A stretch of DNA of 33,034 nt from an uncultured Acinetobacter sp. (GCF_947624825.1 NZ_CANQLZ010000033.1:1-33034); one strand, 5' to 3'. Shown: positions 8,421-17,578, counted from the stretch's first letter. Notes: generated by a model not told the origin, from the letters alone. A program made the numbers and translations.

Positions 8421-8444
8421 CCGAGCCCATGTGCTCGGTTTTTT
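8421..8444 (+). terminator. Terminator of fxsA
   Basis: CCGAGC (8421-8426) pairs with GCTCGG (8433-8438) around a 6-nt loop, followed by six T's. Confidence 0.9.
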
Positions 8445-8493
8445 GTTGTGGTTAGCCGTATAATTTACGTTTATTTGCGCTGATTGATTTGTT

Positions 8494-9126
8494 ATGTCTT
8501 TATTACTGACCATTGGCCTGTTGCATTTTGTGGCTCAGTTGAGTCCAGGTCCTGATGTTCTGCTAATTGCCAAAAGTGCAGCATCTACCACGCGTGCGAA
8601 CACTTTAAACATTATTGCCGGTATTTCTGTTGGTATTGTGGTGTGGGTGGTGCTAACCTTAGCTGGTTTTACTATGTTGATGCAGCAGTGGCCATGGATT
8701 CAACAAGTCCTCATGGTGTTTGGTGGCTTCTTTTTAGCCAAAATGGGTTGGGCGATGCTCAAAGGCGGCTTAGCCAGTTTTCAACAAGAGGCCAATTTAG
8801 AGGCTGGTGTGCAAGCACCTCAAGCTAAAAACTATTTTTTATTGGGTTTATTCACCAATTTATCCAACCCGAAGACCTTAATTTATTTTAGCAGTGTTTT
8901 TTCTTTGGCTTTGTCATCATCAGCAGATGCCAGTTTAAAAACCCAATTGGCATTTTTAATTCCATTACAAACATTTTTAACCTTTGTGTTATTTATGCTG
9001 ATTATGTCGATGCCTAAAATCAAAGCTTTGTACCAACGTTCGGGCAGTTATATTGACATCATTTCAGGCGGCTTATTTTTAATGTTTGCACTGTGGTTAT
9101 GGTGGGATGCCCTGCAATTACTTTAG
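8494..9126 (+). CDS. LysE/RhtB family amino-acid exporter
   Basis: A 210-residue inner-membrane transporter with about six hydrophobic helices. The family signature near the N-terminus, HFVAQLSPGPDVLLIAK, is present, as is the conserved internal stretch GLFTNLSNPKTLIYFSSVF. Members export amino acids such as lysine, threonine or homoserine lactone; the substrate cannot be read from sequence. ATG 8494 gives the normal family start. Its stop overlaps the convergent small basic gene by 9 bp. No LysG/LysR-type regulator is adjacent, which is often seen with dedicated exporters. Confidence 0.9.
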   Translation: MSLLLTIGLLHFVAQLSPGPDVLLIAKSAASTTRANTLNIIAGISVGIVVWVVLTLAGFTMLMQQWPWIQQVLMVFGGFFLAKMGWAMLKGGLASFQQEANLEAGVQAPQAKNYFLLGLFTNLSNPKTLIYFSSVFSLALSSSADASLKTQLAFLIPLQTFLTFVLFMLIMSMPKIKALYQRSGSYIDIISGGLFLMFALWLWWDALQLL

Positions 9127-9294
9127 GGCATCAACGGATGGAAGTGTAGGTCTTTTTTCTTGTTGTTCGTTAGTTAAGCGTTGTTCTTTATAACGGTTTG
9201 GATTTAAGGTAGTGATTGAGTTTTCTGAGCTTTGGTAACGACGGCTACGATTAGCACGCTCACGTAAGCCACCTTTTTTAATTAATTGCACCAT
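9118..9294 (-). CDS. Small basic hypothetical protein
   Basis: A 58-residue Arg/Lys-rich protein beginning MVQLIKKGGLRERANRSRRY, with a polar Gln/Glu tail. I do not recognise the family. Start 9294 is chosen because AGGAG lies 5 nt upstream. An in-frame ATG at 9378 would add 28 residues that form a hydrophobic helix, but it would lie inside the ribosome binding region of the divergent gene at 9391. The longer form would be membrane-anchored, so the start choice matters. The basic composition could suit nucleic-acid or ribosome binding, which is only a guess. Confidence 0.55.
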   Translation of the reverse strand: MVQLIKKGGLRERANRSRRYQSSENSITTLNPNRYKEQRLTNEQQEKRPTLPSVDALK

Positions 9295-9390
9295 AACGGC
9301 TCCTGATAAAAAATAAATACAAAGTGTCACAAAGATGACGCACAACTCATGCCACAATGCCAAATATAGAATAAACATAGGAGTATACCT

Positions 9391-9642
9391 ATGCTAGGTG
9401 AGCAATATCGCTGTGCCTGCTGTAATCAGGCAGTTGAAGCCGATACCCACACCTGTCCTGAGTGTGGTTCACATCAGATTAAAAGCCCATTTGGATTTTG
9501 GGTGTTTTGTATTGTAACCTGTTTTGCTTTGGTCATTGCATTGCAACTGACACATAGTTATTTAAAGCATGAACAACAGGTATTGCCAGAACAACAACGC
9601 TTATTTGAAATAAAGCCAAGCCAGCAGCAACCGTTGCCATAA
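9391..9642 (+). CDS. Small zinc-ribbon membrane protein
   Basis: An 83-residue protein with an N-terminal zinc-ribbon pattern (Cys8/Cys11 and Cys22/Cys25) followed by one transmembrane helix at about 34-53 and a Gln-rich tail with several prolines. The ribbon probably faces the cytoplasm. ATG 9391 has a strong TAGGAG ribosome binding site with a 7-nt spacer. The family and function are not recognised. It is divergent from the small basic gene and convergent with metK, sharing the bidirectional terminator that follows. Confidence 0.8.
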   Translation: MLGEQYRCACCNQAVEADTHTCPECGSHQIKSPFGFWVFCIVTCFALVIALQLTHSYLKHEQQVLPEQQRLFEIKPSQQQPLP

Positions 9643-9672
9643 AAAAAGCCCGCAATTGCGGGCTTGATTTTT
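9641..9672. terminator. Bidirectional terminator between the zinc-ribbon gene and metK
   Basis: AAGCCCGCAATTGCGGGCTT (9646-9665) is fully self-complementary, with an A tract on its left and a T tract on its right. It can therefore terminate transcription from both directions. Confidence 0.92.
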
Positions 9673-9678
9673 TTGCTG

Positions 9679-10845
9679 TTACAGACCCGCAGCTGCGCGT
9701 AATGCTTCAGCTTTGTCGGTTTTTTCCCATGTAAATGCAGTATCTGAACCTTCACGGCCAAAGTGACCATAAGAAGCAGTTTGTTGATACATTGGCTGCA
9801 ACAAGTCTAACATACGGGTAATGCCATATGGACGTAAATCAAAGTGTTCACGTACCAATGCAATAATTAACTCATCCGACACTTTTGCAGTGTTAAACGT
9901 GTTAATTGAAATTGAAGTTGGCTCTGCCACACCAATGGCATAAGACACTTGAATTTCACATTTTTCAGCAAGACCTGCGGCCACAATGTTTTTGGCGACA
10001 TAACGACCTGCATATGCAGCAGAGCGGTCCACTTTTGATGGATCTTTACCCGAGAATGCACCACCACCGTGACGTGCCATACCACCGTAGGTATCTACAA
10101 TAATTTTACGACCCGTTAAACCACAGTCACCAACAGGACCACCAATCACAAACATACCGGTTGGGTTAATGTGGAATTTGGTTGCTGCATGGAGCATTTC
10201 AGCAGGAATGACTTTTTTCACGATTTCTTCGATCACAGCTTCTTTGAGTTGTGCTTGTGAAATTGAAGGATCATGTTGTGTAGACAATACCACCGCATCT
10301 AAACGTACCGGTTTGCCATTTTCATAAGCAAAAGTCACTTGGCTTTTTGCATCGGGGCGTAACCAAGACAATTTACCTTGTTTACGTAGTTCTGCTTGCT
10401 TTTCCATTAAGCGATGCGCATATGAAATTGGCGCAGGCATTAATACATCTGTTTCACGGCTTGCATAGCCAAACATTAAACCTTGGTCGCCGGCACCTTG
10501 ATCTTCAGGTTTTTGACGATCCACGCCTTGTGCGATCTCTGGCGATTGTTTGCCCAGCATATTAATCACAGCACAGGTTGAACCATCAAAGCCTAAATCA
10601 GAATGGTGGTAACCAATACCATTAACGGTATTACGGACAATCGCTTCAAAATCAACATTGGCCGTGGTTGTGATTTCACCGGCAAGTACAACAGCACCCG
10701 TTTTTACCAGTGTTTCACAAGCAACACGTGCGTATGGATCTTGTTTTAAAATAGCATCCAAAATAGCGTCACTGATTTGATCAGCCATTTTATCTGGATG
10801 GCCTTCGCTTACAGATTCCGAGGTAAATACAGCGTACTCGCGCAT
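9679..10845 (-). CDS. metK: S-adenosylmethionine synthase MetK
   Basis: A 388-residue cytoplasmic enzyme that makes S-adenosylmethionine from methionine and ATP. Conserved stretches are seen in order: the N-terminal [19 protein letters not shown] with its catalytic His, [12 protein letters not shown], and the phosphate-binding [16 protein letters not shown]. Length is normal for bacterial MetK. TAGGA sits about 4 nt upstream of the start. It is transcribed alone, away from tkt, from the long gene-free gap. No SAM riboswitch was recognised in its 5' region. Confidence 0.97.
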   Translation of the reverse strand: MREYAVFTSESVSEGHPDKMADQISDAILDAILKQDPYARVACETLVKTGAVVLAGEITTTANVDFEAIVRNTVNGIGYHHSDLGFDGSTCAVINMLGKQSPEIAQGVDRQKPEDQGAGDQGLMFGYASRETDVLMPAPISYAHRLMEKQAELRKQGKLSWLRPDAKSQVTFAYENGKPVRLDAVVLSTQHDPSISQAQLKEAVIEEIVKKVIPAEMLHAATKFHINPTGMFVIGGPVGDCGLTGRKIIVDTYGGMARHGGGAFSGKDPSKVDRSAAYAGRYVAKNIVAAGLAEKCEIQVSYAIGVAEPTSISINTFNTAKVSDELIIALVREHFDLRPYGITRMLDLLQPMYQQTASYGHFGREGSDTAFTWEKTDKAEALRAAAGL

Positions 10846-11335
10846 AGTCCTATCACAGTTAAATTAAAAGACGCGATATGTTACATCGAGTTAGACTTTT
10901 GGACCAGTTCTAGAATGTGAAAATGGCGCAATTTATTGCAATTCCACCTGTTTTTATCTGATTTATTTATTTAAAAAACTGATAAAGAAAATCAAATATG
11001 CAAAAAATGTGAATTATGTGTGAAGCGATGTGTATTGTGACTCAAAGTGCCAAAACATTTAAATTAAGAATATCGCGCTTTATTTAAATGCCGACTCACT
11101 TTAAAAGCCTGACTTAAAAAACAACTTAACCGCACCAAGTTTGAGCCTAAAATGAAAAAACTTAGCTATTGTTTAATAAAAACGCAGTTTAAGCACCTCA
11201 TCTTGTGTTGATCGTGTAATAAATCTTGAAATGTCGGCATCGAGGCTTTACCCCTCGGCTTTTTTTTAAGACAATATACGGTAGTTTTGAATTTTGATTC
11301 ATGTTCTTTTTAACCAATAATTTGGACTCTGACCT
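10846..11335. other. 490-bp gene-free gap between divergent metK and tkt
   Basis: No ORF with coding character was seen on either strand. The stretch is strongly AT-rich and must hold the promoters of both flanking genes, though I could not place either confidently. Its one clear element is an intrinsic terminator near 11241-11267 on the + strand, with no gene upstream of it. That makes a small RNA, or a terminated leader transcript ahead of tkt, possible. Confidence 0.45.
11240..11267 (+). terminator. Orphan intrinsic terminator upstream of tkt
   Basis: TCGAGG (11240-11245) pairs with CCTCGG (11253-11258), including one T-G wobble, around a 7-nt loop, and eight T's follow closely. It is oriented to stop + strand transcripts, yet the only upstream gene (metK) runs the other way. 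It ends 68 bp before the tkt start codon. Confidence 0.7.
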
Positions 11336-13324
11336 ATGACGACCCCACTGAATGAACGTCGTGTTGCCAACGCAATTCGTGTACTAGCAATGGATGCTGT
11401 GCAAAAAGCAAACTCAGGCCATCCAGGTGCGCCAATGGGGATGGCAGATATTGCTGATGTGGTATGGCGCGATTTTATGAGCCATAACCCGACTAACCCA
11501 AATTGGGCGAACCGTGACCGTTTTGTATTATCAAATGGTCATGGCTCAATGTTGCAATACGCACTTCTTCATTTAACGGGTTATGATCTTTCAATCGAAG
11601 ATTTAAAAGCTTTCCGTCAATTGCATTCTAAAACTCCGGGTCACCCAGAACTAGGCTATGCACCGGGTATCGAAACAACAACAGGTCCATTGGGTCAAGG
11701 TATTGCCAATGCTGTTGGTTTTGCACTGGCTGAAAAAACCTTAGCCGCGCAGTTCAATAAAGAAGACATCTCAGTTGTTGATCACTTTACTTACTGCTTC
11801 TTAGGCGATGGTTGTTTAATGGAAGGTGTTTCTCATGAAGCATGTTCATTAGCAGGTACTTTAGGTTTGGGTAAGTTAATTGCTTACTACGATGACAACG
11901 GTATTTCTATTGACGGTGAAGTAGAAGGTTGGTTCTCTGACGATACAGAACAACGCTTCTTAGCTTACGGCTGGCAAGTGATTAAAGTTGATGGTCACGA
12001 TGCAGACGCGTTACGTGCTGCAACTTTACAAGCCAAAGCTGAAACTCAAAAACCAACCATCATCATGTGTAAAACGATTATTGGTTTAGGTTCACCAAAC
12101 AAACAAGGTAAAGAAGATTGCCATGGTGCACCTTTGGGTAATGACGAAATTGCGTTAACACGTGAAGCGTTAGGTTGGACTGAAGGTCCATTCGAAATTC
12201 CTGCTGATGTTTATGCAGCATGGGATGCAAAAGAAAAAGGTGCATCTGCTGAAGCAGCTTGGAATGACGTATTTGCGCAATACGCTGCAAAATATCCAAC
12301 AGAAGCAGCTGATCTTAAACGTCGTATGTCTGGTGAATTACCTGAAGATTTCGTTGCAAAAGCGGATGCTTATATTGCTGAAGTGAATGCAAAAGCTGAA
12401 ACGATTGCAACACGTAAAGCAAGCCAAAATGCAATCCAAGCATTTGCACCAATGTTGTCTGAAATCCTTGGTGGTTCTGCGGATTTAGCAGGTTCTAACC
12501 TCACACTTTGGAAAGGCGCGCAAGGCGTTCAAGACAATGCTGCGGGTAACTACGTACACTATGGCGTACGTGAGTTTGGTATGACTGCAATTGCAAACGG
12601 TGTAGCGCTTCACGGTGGTTTCATCCCGTACGTTGCAACATTCTTAATGTTTATGGAATACGCACGTAATGCAGTACGTATGTCTGCACTCATGAAGCAA
12701 CGTGTAATTCATGTTTACACACACGATTCAATCGGTTTGGGTGAAGATGGTCCGACACATCAGCCAATCGAACAAATCGCGTCTTTACGTGGTACACCGA
12801 ACTTAAATACATGGCGCCCATGTGACACTGTTGAAGCAGCAATTTCTTGGAAATCTGCTTTAACGCGTAGCGAGGGTCCAACTGCGTTGATCTTCTCTCG
12901 TCAAAACTTAGCATTCCAAACGCGTACAGAAGCACAAATTGCGGATGTAGCAAAAGGTGGTTATGTATTGGCTGAAGAAAAAGGCGAATTAAAAGCCATC
13001 ATCATTGCTACAGGTTCAGAAGTTGCATTGGCAATGGACGCGTATGCTCAATTAGAAGGCGTTCGTGTTGTTTCTATGCCATGTGCTGAAGAGTTTGTGA
13101 AGCAAGATGCAGCTTACCGTGAAGCAGTTCTTCCATCAAATATTCGTGCACGTGTTGCTGTTGAAGCGGCTCATGTGGATTACTGGTGGAAGTTTGTAGG
13201 TTTAGACGGTCGCGTAATCGGTATGACCACTTACGGTGAATCTGCACCTGCAAAAGACTTATTCCAACACTTTGGTATTACCACTGAAGCTGTGGTTGCT
13301 GCGGTAAAAGAAATTACTGCTTAA
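11336..13324 (+). CDS. tkt: Transketolase
   Basis: A 662-residue thiamine-diphosphate enzyme of the non-oxidative pentose phosphate pathway. It moves two-carbon units between sugar phosphates. The N-terminal cofactor domain has [14 protein letters not shown] and [13 protein letters not shown] (from residue 157). The middle pyrimidine domain has [20 protein letters not shown], and the C-terminal domain ends in [12 protein letters not shown]. Length is typical. Codon choice looks biased towards abundant-tRNA codons, like acnB, which fits high expression. In some bacteria tkt sits beside gapA or epd; here it is alone between metK and a small unknown gene. The ribosome binding site is weak. Confidence 0.97.
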   Translation: MTTPLNERRVANAIRVLAMDAVQKANSGHPGAPMGMADIADVVWRDFMSHNPTNPNWANRDRFVLSNGHGSMLQYALLHLTGYDLSIEDLKAFRQLHSKTPGHPELGYAPGIETTTGPLGQGIANAVGFALAEKTLAAQFNKEDISVVDHFTYCFLGDGCLMEGVSHEACSLAGTLGLGKLIAYYDDNGISIDGEVEGWFSDDTEQRFLAYGWQVIKVDGHDADALRAATLQAKAETQKPTIIMCKTIIGLGSPNKQGKEDCHGAPLGNDEIALTREALGWTEGPFEIPADVYAAWDAKEKGASAEAAWNDVFAQYAAKYPTEAADLKRRMSGELPEDFVAKADAYIAEVNAKAETIATRKASQNAIQAFAPMLSEILGGSADLAGSNLTLWKGAQGVQDNAAGNYVHYGVREFGMTAIANGVALHGGFIPYVATFLMFMEYARNAVRMSALMKQRVIHVYTHDSIGLGEDGPTHQPIEQIASLRGTPNLNTWRPCDTVEAAISWKSALTRSEGPTALIFSRQNLAFQTRTEAQIADVAKGGYVLAEEKGELKAIIIATGSEVALAMDAYAQLEGVRVVSMPCAEEFVKQDAAYREAVLPSNIRARVAVEAAHVDYWWKFVGLDGRVIGMTTYGESAPAKDLFQHFGITTEAVVAAVKEITA

Positions 13325-13343
13325 TTTTTAAATCAATAGTTTT

Positions 13344-13378
13344 AAAAGACGCTCCAGTTATGGGGCGTCTTTTATTTT
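13344..13378 (+). terminator. Terminator of tkt
   Basis: AAAAGACGCTCC pairs with GGGGCGTCTTTT (one wobble) around a short loop, followed by a T-rich run. Confidence 0.9.
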
Positions 13379-13442
13379 TTAAATATTTATTTCACATAGT
13401 TGGAATAAAATTCAACGATGTCGTGTTATAGAGAGATAAAAC

Positions 13443-13658
13443 ATGAGTTTATATGAACAGATCAGCGATGAAATTACCTTAATGGATGCTGGTGAGCAAA
13501 AGTGGATTGGTGAAGATCTACCACTTGAAGCGATGGTGGCAGTAGAATTGCTGCTAGATAGTATGGCAGAAGAAAAGCAAATTAAAGTGCGTCGTAAGAA
13601 CCGTGAAAAAACCTCAGGCTTGAAGCAAATTGACCGTATCTTGGTGGAAAAGCTCTAA
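13443..13658 (+). CDS. Small hypothetical protein, acidic then basic
   Basis: A 71-residue protein. The first 50 residues are acidic and helical (MSLYEQISDEITLMDAGEQK onward). The tail is basic, with KVRRKNREK. There is no signal peptide or membrane segment. The family is not recognised. The start has AGAGAGA upstream, and the gene is bounded by terminators on both sides, so it is its own transcription unit. Existence as a real gene is supported by this layout; function is unknown. Confidence 0.7.
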   Translation: MSLYEQISDEITLMDAGEQKWIGEDLPLEAMVAVELLLDSMAEEKQIKVRRKNREKTSGLKQIDRILVEKL

Positions 13659-13680
13659 TTCTCTCAGGCAGTTAAAAATT

Positions 13681-13700
13681 CCTCATTTATGAGGTTTTTT
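13681..13700 (+). terminator. Terminator of the 71-residue gene
   Basis: CCTCA pairs with TGAGG around a 4-nt loop, followed by a T tract; it begins 22 bp after the stop codon. Confidence 0.8.
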
Positions 13701-13823
13701 TATGCTCAAAAAAGTTTGTGGTTTTAAATTTAACTATGACTTTGCTTATGTATAAATTTGCTTTCATTTGAGGCATTGAACTTTTATTTTTACATTACCA
13801 TGATTGATATAAAAAAATGATCA

Positions 13824-14136
13824 CAGATTGACGATCAAGCATGGTGAGCACTTTGGCAGGCTGATTAAAATTTTTATCAGGTGAGTTTACTGCCACACTT
13901 AAGCAAAGCACATGGCAGCGCCCTGATTACATCATATGTATGAATTTGGAATATGTTTGGATGATCAAGTGATTGAACATGCGAGTTGTTGGAGTTTAAA
14001 ACCTGATGCCTATGTGCACGATGTATATATAGCAGCTAATTTTTGTGGGCAAGGGCTTGCCAAAAAACCATATTTACCCAATATCGAATGCCCTAATATA
14101 GTAAATTACAGAGTGCTGACAAAATTATCGTTCTAA
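13824..14136 (+). pseudogene. Decayed GNAT-family acetyltransferase
   Basis: Pieces of one GNAT protein appear in order in all three forward frames. At 13824-13889 one frame reads an N-terminal GNAT pattern (QAW-stop-ALWQAD-stop-NFYQVSL) broken by TGA and TAA. At 13907-13924 a second frame reads STWQRP, matching the TW-x-R that normally follows. From 13936 the third frame stays open for 66 residues and contains the acetyl-CoA site pattern DVYIAANFCGQGLAK, then diverges and stops at 14136 without the usual C-terminal part. At least two frameshifts, two stops and a lost 3' end are implied. The family is assigned from pattern memory of GNAT N-termini and motif A. The open part alone is unlikely to be a working enzyme. 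Confidence 0.6.
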
Positions 14137-14222
14137 AGCTGCAACAAACTGTTCTATCTTTTTTGCTGTAAGTTTTTGAGATTAATATACATTAATAGCT
14201 ATAGATATTAAGGAATAAAAGC

Positions 14223-14807
14223 ATGACATTTAAAGCATTGGCACTCGGTTTGGCGGTTGCATCTGTTGCAACATTAAGTATGGCAAAGCCTATGACCTAT
14301 ACCATTGACCCAACCCATACAGCGACTGTGTTTACGTGGGATCATTTTGGTTTTTCAACGCCATCAGGTAATTTTACCGACATTCAAGGTAAGATTACGG
14401 TAGATAATGACAAACCAGAGAAATCATCAGTTCATGTAACGATTCCATTGTCGAGCATTAACACCAACGTTAAAGTGCTTGATGAGCACTTGTTAAAAGC
14501 AGATTTCTTTGATGCTGAGAAATATCCAAGTATTACTTTTAAAAGTACTAAAGTGGAAACTCGCGACAAGAAAAACTATAAAATTACAGGTGACTTAACC
14601 ATTAAAGGTATTACCAAGCCTGTGGTGCTAGATGCAGTATTAAATAAACAAGGACAGCACCCAATGGCCAAAGTCCCTGCAATCGGCTTTAATGCAACCA
14701 CGTCATTTGACCGTTCTGCTTTTGGTGTAGGTGCTTATGTCCCGAATGTAGGCGATAAAATCACCGTGAACATTACCACTGAAGCAACAGTACCTGCACA
14801 AAAATAA
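14223..14807 (+). CDS. YceI family periplasmic protein
   Basis: A 194-residue secreted protein. A signal peptide (residues 1 to about 21) ends at SMA before KPMTYTIDPTH. The rest has the YceI lipocalin-like pattern: TIDPTHTATVFTWDHFGFS, an internal DFFDAEKYPSITFKST, and ITGDLTIKGITKPVVLD. YceI proteins form a beta-barrel that binds isoprenoid lipids such as polyprenyl chains, and several are induced by acid or osmotic stress. The exact ligand here is unknown. AAGGA lies about 8 nt before ATG 14223. It is monocistronic, closed by its own terminator. A cytochrome b561 gene, a frequent YceI partner, is not adjacent. Confidence 0.93.
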   Translation: MTFKALALGLAVASVATLSMAKPMTYTIDPTHTATVFTWDHFGFSTPSGNFTDIQGKITVDNDKPEKSSVHVTIPLSSINTNVKVLDEHLLKADFFDAEKYPSITFKSTKVETRDKKNYKITGDLTIKGITKPVVLDAVLNKQGQHPMAKVPAIGFNATTSFDRSAFGVGAYVPNVGDKITVNITTEATVPAQK

Positions 14808-14825
14808 GTGTATGGTGTGGTGGTT

Positions 14826-14850
14826 AAAAAGCACCTTTGGGTGCTTTTTT
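14826..14850 (+). terminator. Terminator of the yceI-type gene
   Basis: AAAAAGCACC pairs with GGTGCTTTTT around TTTG, ending in a T tract. The A tract on its left means it could also serve the convergent amidotransferase-like gene. Confidence 0.88.
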
Positions 14851-14872
14851 AGATTTAATATTCAGGCAATTT

Positions 14873-15580
14873 TTAATTTAATTGCTTGAGAAAATCAATT
14901 AATACCTGTGGGGCCGCAGCTTCAAGTGGAGGCAGTAAGCGCTCAAAACTGCCACGCAAGCTGCTAATCTCAATATTTGCTTGACGTAGCGCTAGGCTAT
15001 GACCAATTAACCATTTTTCTATGCTGTCTGTGGCAATCTCTATATGAAATGGTAAAGCCAATATATTTTGTCCGTACATAAAAGCAGGCGATGCTGTGAG
15101 TGTAGTATTTGCCAATTGGTGTGCGCCTTGCGGTAATTCAAACGCATCACTTTGCCAATCCAACACGTCTAAAGCAGCCAATGGTGCCAATAATGAGCCA
15201 GCTTCATGATTAAGCTGTAATCTTGACCAACTGAGGTGTTGTTGTGCTTGGGCTTTAAACGTTGCATCTAAGGCATAAGCAATCAGGGCTGCCCCTAAAC
15301 CAATGCCTAGTGTAGGTAGGTTTGCAGCAATGCGGGCTTTTAAAAGTTGAATTTCTTGGTCTAAAAAAGGATAGTCCAGCCGATCATGTACACTCAGTGG
15401 TCCGCCTAAAATGATGGTTAAGCCTTTATGTTGCAAAGCACGACTTAAATCTTCAACCCCTGCTTCTACATAACGTACCCTTAAACCTACGCTATATAGT
15501 GCATCTTCCCATACGCCTAAATCTTCAAAAGCCACATGTTGAATGGCATATACAGTATCTGGAAAATCAGCAGCAAACAT
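14873..15580 (-). CDS. Class I glutamine amidotransferase-like protein lacking the catalytic cysteine
   Basis: A 235-residue cytoplasmic protein with the class I GATase fold. It shows LTIILGGPLSVHDRLDYPFL near residue 54 and the C-terminal catalytic His179 and Glu181 in LPFHIE. It also has the D-W-x-x-D-x-F-E-L-P stretch typical of stand-alone GATases resembling the GuaA N-domain. The nucleophile elbow, normally GICLGAQ, reads GIGLGAA, so Gly94 replaces the catalytic Cys. The codon is GGT, one base from TGT. The rest of the protein shows no frameshift or stop, so it has not simply decayed. It is probably inactive as a glutaminase and may bind or regulate a partner. Alternatives are a recent inactivating mutation or a sequencing error at one base. 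Confidence 0.85.
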   Translation of the reverse strand: MFAADFPDTVYAIQHVAFEDLGVWEDALYSVGLRVRYVEAGVEDLSRALQHKGLTIILGGPLSVHDRLDYPFLDQEIQLLKARIAANLPTLGIGLGAALIAYALDATFKAQAQQHLSWSRLQLNHEAGSLLAPLAALDVLDWQSDAFELPQGAHQLANTTLTASPAFMYGQNILALPFHIEIATDSIEKWLIGHSLALRQANIEISSLRGSFERLLPPLEAAAPQVLIDFLKQLN

Positions 15581-15778
15581 CAGGCATCCTATGGGGTTAA
15601 ATCAAAAAACTCACTATAAAATAAAAATGCCCAAGAACAAGCAATAAATCGTTTAGAGCCCTCAAAAAACAAAGCTGCTTGTGTAACTTAAAGCGCAACG
15701 GGCTTTGTTACGCACAGACATACGTATTTAGATGGATTTTTGTTACACTGCCTAGCTATTACCTTTGACGCTGACATT

Positions 15779-17077
15779 ATGAAAAAAAAGATTGTGTTAG
15801 ATGGTTTGCGATCGGTTGCGCGTATGGGCGAAACAGCAGTGATTGCAGCCAAAGCCGGAATTAAGTATGCCAAAGATCGCCCAAGCAACGCCAAGTTGAT
15901 GCGTGAAACCTTTGAAGATTTAGGTTCGACTTATATTAAGCTCGGTCAATTTATTGCCAGTACACCATCGCTTTTTCCGCGTGAATATGTTGAAGAATTT
16001 CAAGGCTGTTTAGATCAAACCCCAACATTGGCCTTTGATTATATTTTGAAGGTGTTAGAAGAGGAGTTTGCTGGACGTCGTTTAGATGAGATTTTTGCCT
16101 CTATTGACGAGCAGCCTTTGGCATCTGCGTCTATTGCACAGGTGCATGCAGCACGTTTGGTGAGTGGCGAAAATGTTGTCATTAAAGTGCAAAAACCAGG
16201 TGTGGATACCATTTTAAACACTGATTTAAATGTTTTGCATTTGGTCACTAAATTGCTTGAAAAAGCAGTACCGAAAGTGAAATTTGCGTCACTTGCCGAC
16301 ATCGTTGAAGAAATTAAAGTACGTATGGTGCGCGAAGTTGACTTTATTGAAGAAGCGCAAAACTTAGATGATTTTGTACAATATTTAAATCTAACTCAAA
16401 ACCAAAAAGCCACTGCACCTAAGGTTTATCATCAATATTCTACCCGCCGTGTACTGACCATGGAACGTTTTTATGGTGTACCGCTAACAGATTTTGAAGT
16501 GGTCAAACGTGTTAGTCATGATCCATCTCAAGTGCTCATTACGGCAATGAATACTTGGTTTGGCAGCCTAATGTTATGTAAGAGTTTCCATGCTGATTTA
16601 CACGCTGGCAATTTAATGTTGCTTGAAGATGGGCGTGTGGGTTTTATTGATTTTGGGATTGTCGGACAGCTTAATCCTGAAGTGTGGACGGCATCTATGG
16701 CGTTTATGGACGCGTTACAACAGACCAATTATCCGTTAATGGCACAAAACATGCTCAAAATGGGCATGACCGCAGATAAAGTCGATGTAAATGTCTTGGC
16801 ACAAGATTTAGAGCGCCTGTTTGGTGGCGTCATGTTGGCGGATCCACAGCAAGTTTTAAATACCAATCCTGCTGATTTAAATGACATTATGTTAGATATG
16901 GTGGCGGTAGGTGAGCGTCATGGCATTCGCTTCCCACGCGACTTTGCATTGCTGTTTAAACAAATGTTGTATTTTGACCGCTTTATGCGCGTTTTAGCAC
17001 CCTATACCGACATTTATGCCGATCAGCGTTTACAGATGGTACAAACCCTTGATCCAAATGTGTTGCTTAAACAATAA
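15779..17077 (+). CDS. UbiB/ABC1 (AarF) family kinase-like protein
   Basis: A 432-residue atypical kinase-like protein of the ABC1/ADCK/UbiB family, which supports ubiquinone synthesis. Motifs in order: the family-defining KxGQ region KLGQF (54-58), the Ala-rich loop ASIAQVHAA, the Lys strand VVIKVQKPG, the catalytic loop HADLHAGN (271-278), and the metal-binding DFG at Asp291. It lacks the two C-terminal hydrophobic helices of E. coli UbiB (546 aa), so it may be a shorter paralogue. ATG 15779 is chosen over upstream in-frame codons because family similarity begins near there; the ribosome binding site is weak. coq7, also a ubiquinone gene, lies 0.9 kb beyond it on the other strand. Confidence 0.9.
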   Translation: MKKKIVLDGLRSVARMGETAVIAAKAGIKYAKDRPSNAKLMRETFEDLGSTYIKLGQFIASTPSLFPREYVEEFQGCLDQTPTLAFDYILKVLEEEFAGRRLDEIFASIDEQPLASASIAQVHAARLVSGENVVIKVQKPGVDTILNTDLNVLHLVTKLLEKAVPKVKFASLADIVEEIKVRMVREVDFIEEAQNLDDFVQYLNLTQNQKATAPKVYHQYSTRRVLTMERFYGVPLTDFEVVKRVSHDPSQVLITAMNTWFGSLMLCKSFHADLHAGNLMLLEDGRVGFIDFGIVGQLNPEVWTASMAFMDALQQTNYPLMAQNMLKMGMTADKVDVNVLAQDLERLFGGVMLADPQQVLNTNPADLNDIMLDMVAVGERHGIRFPRDFALLFKQMLYFDRFMRVLAPYTDIYADQRLQMVQTLDPNVLLKQ

Positions 17078-17084
17078 TAAGCAT

Positions 17085-17113
17085 AAAAAGACCTCAACAT
17101 GAGGTCTTTTTTT
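17085..17113 (+). terminator. Terminator of the ABC1 kinase gene
   Basis: AAAAAGACCTC (17085-17095) pairs with GAGGTCTTTTT around AACAT, followed by T's. Confidence 0.92.
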
Positions 17114-17197
17114 ATATGAGATTTTGCGAAAGCTACGCGAAGTTTGGTTTTCACGTTACACTAGCCCACAATCAGCACACAAGAGATACGAGTGGTT

Positions 17198-17578
17198 ATG
17201 GATGCAATTGTCATTGAGGGCTTAAAAGTTGAAACGGTGGTGGGCTGTTTTAATTGGGAGCGGCAGATCAAACAACCGTTGCTGCTTGATTTAGAGATTC
17301 AGACCTGTTTGGCACAAGCGGGGGAGTCGGATGACTTGGTGGATACCCTCAATTATGCTGAAATTTGTGAGATTGCCAATCGGGTGATTGTTGAGGCTGC
17401 GCCAAAATTGATTGAACATGCAGCAAAATTGGTGGTGGATGCGCTTTTTACTACCTATTTAACGATTGAATCGATTAAAATCACCATCCGTAAGCCTGCC
17501 ATTATTGCGCAAGCCCATTCAGTAGGAATTCGTCTTGAACGCCACCGACACGATATTCGCCCTTGCACTGGCGAGTAA
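17198..17578 (+). CDS. folB: Dihydroneopterin aldolase FolB
   Basis: A 126-residue cytoplasmic folate enzyme that splits 7,8-dihydroneopterin to 6-hydroxymethyl-dihydropterin and glycolaldehyde. Family features seen are VVGCFNWERQIKQPLLLDLEI (with the catalytic Glu), DTLNYAEICE, LIEHAAKLV and ITIRKPAII. ATG 17198 is chosen; a GTG at 17192 in the same frame is possible. Its last 44 bp overlap the folK-like gene in another frame, so the two are translated from one mRNA and make successive products of one pathway. Confidence 0.93.
   Translation: MDAIVIEGLKVETVVGCFNWERQIKQPLLLDLEIQTCLAQAGESDDLVDTLNYAEICEIANRVIVEAAPKLIEHAAKLVVDALFTTYLTIESIKITIRKPAIIAQAHSVGIRLERHRHDIRPCTGE

Noticed and set aside
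10846..10980. Possible SAM riboswitch ahead of metK
   Set aside because: No conserved SAM-I, SAM-II or SAM-III core could be found by eye, and these are not usual for metK in gammaproteobacteria.
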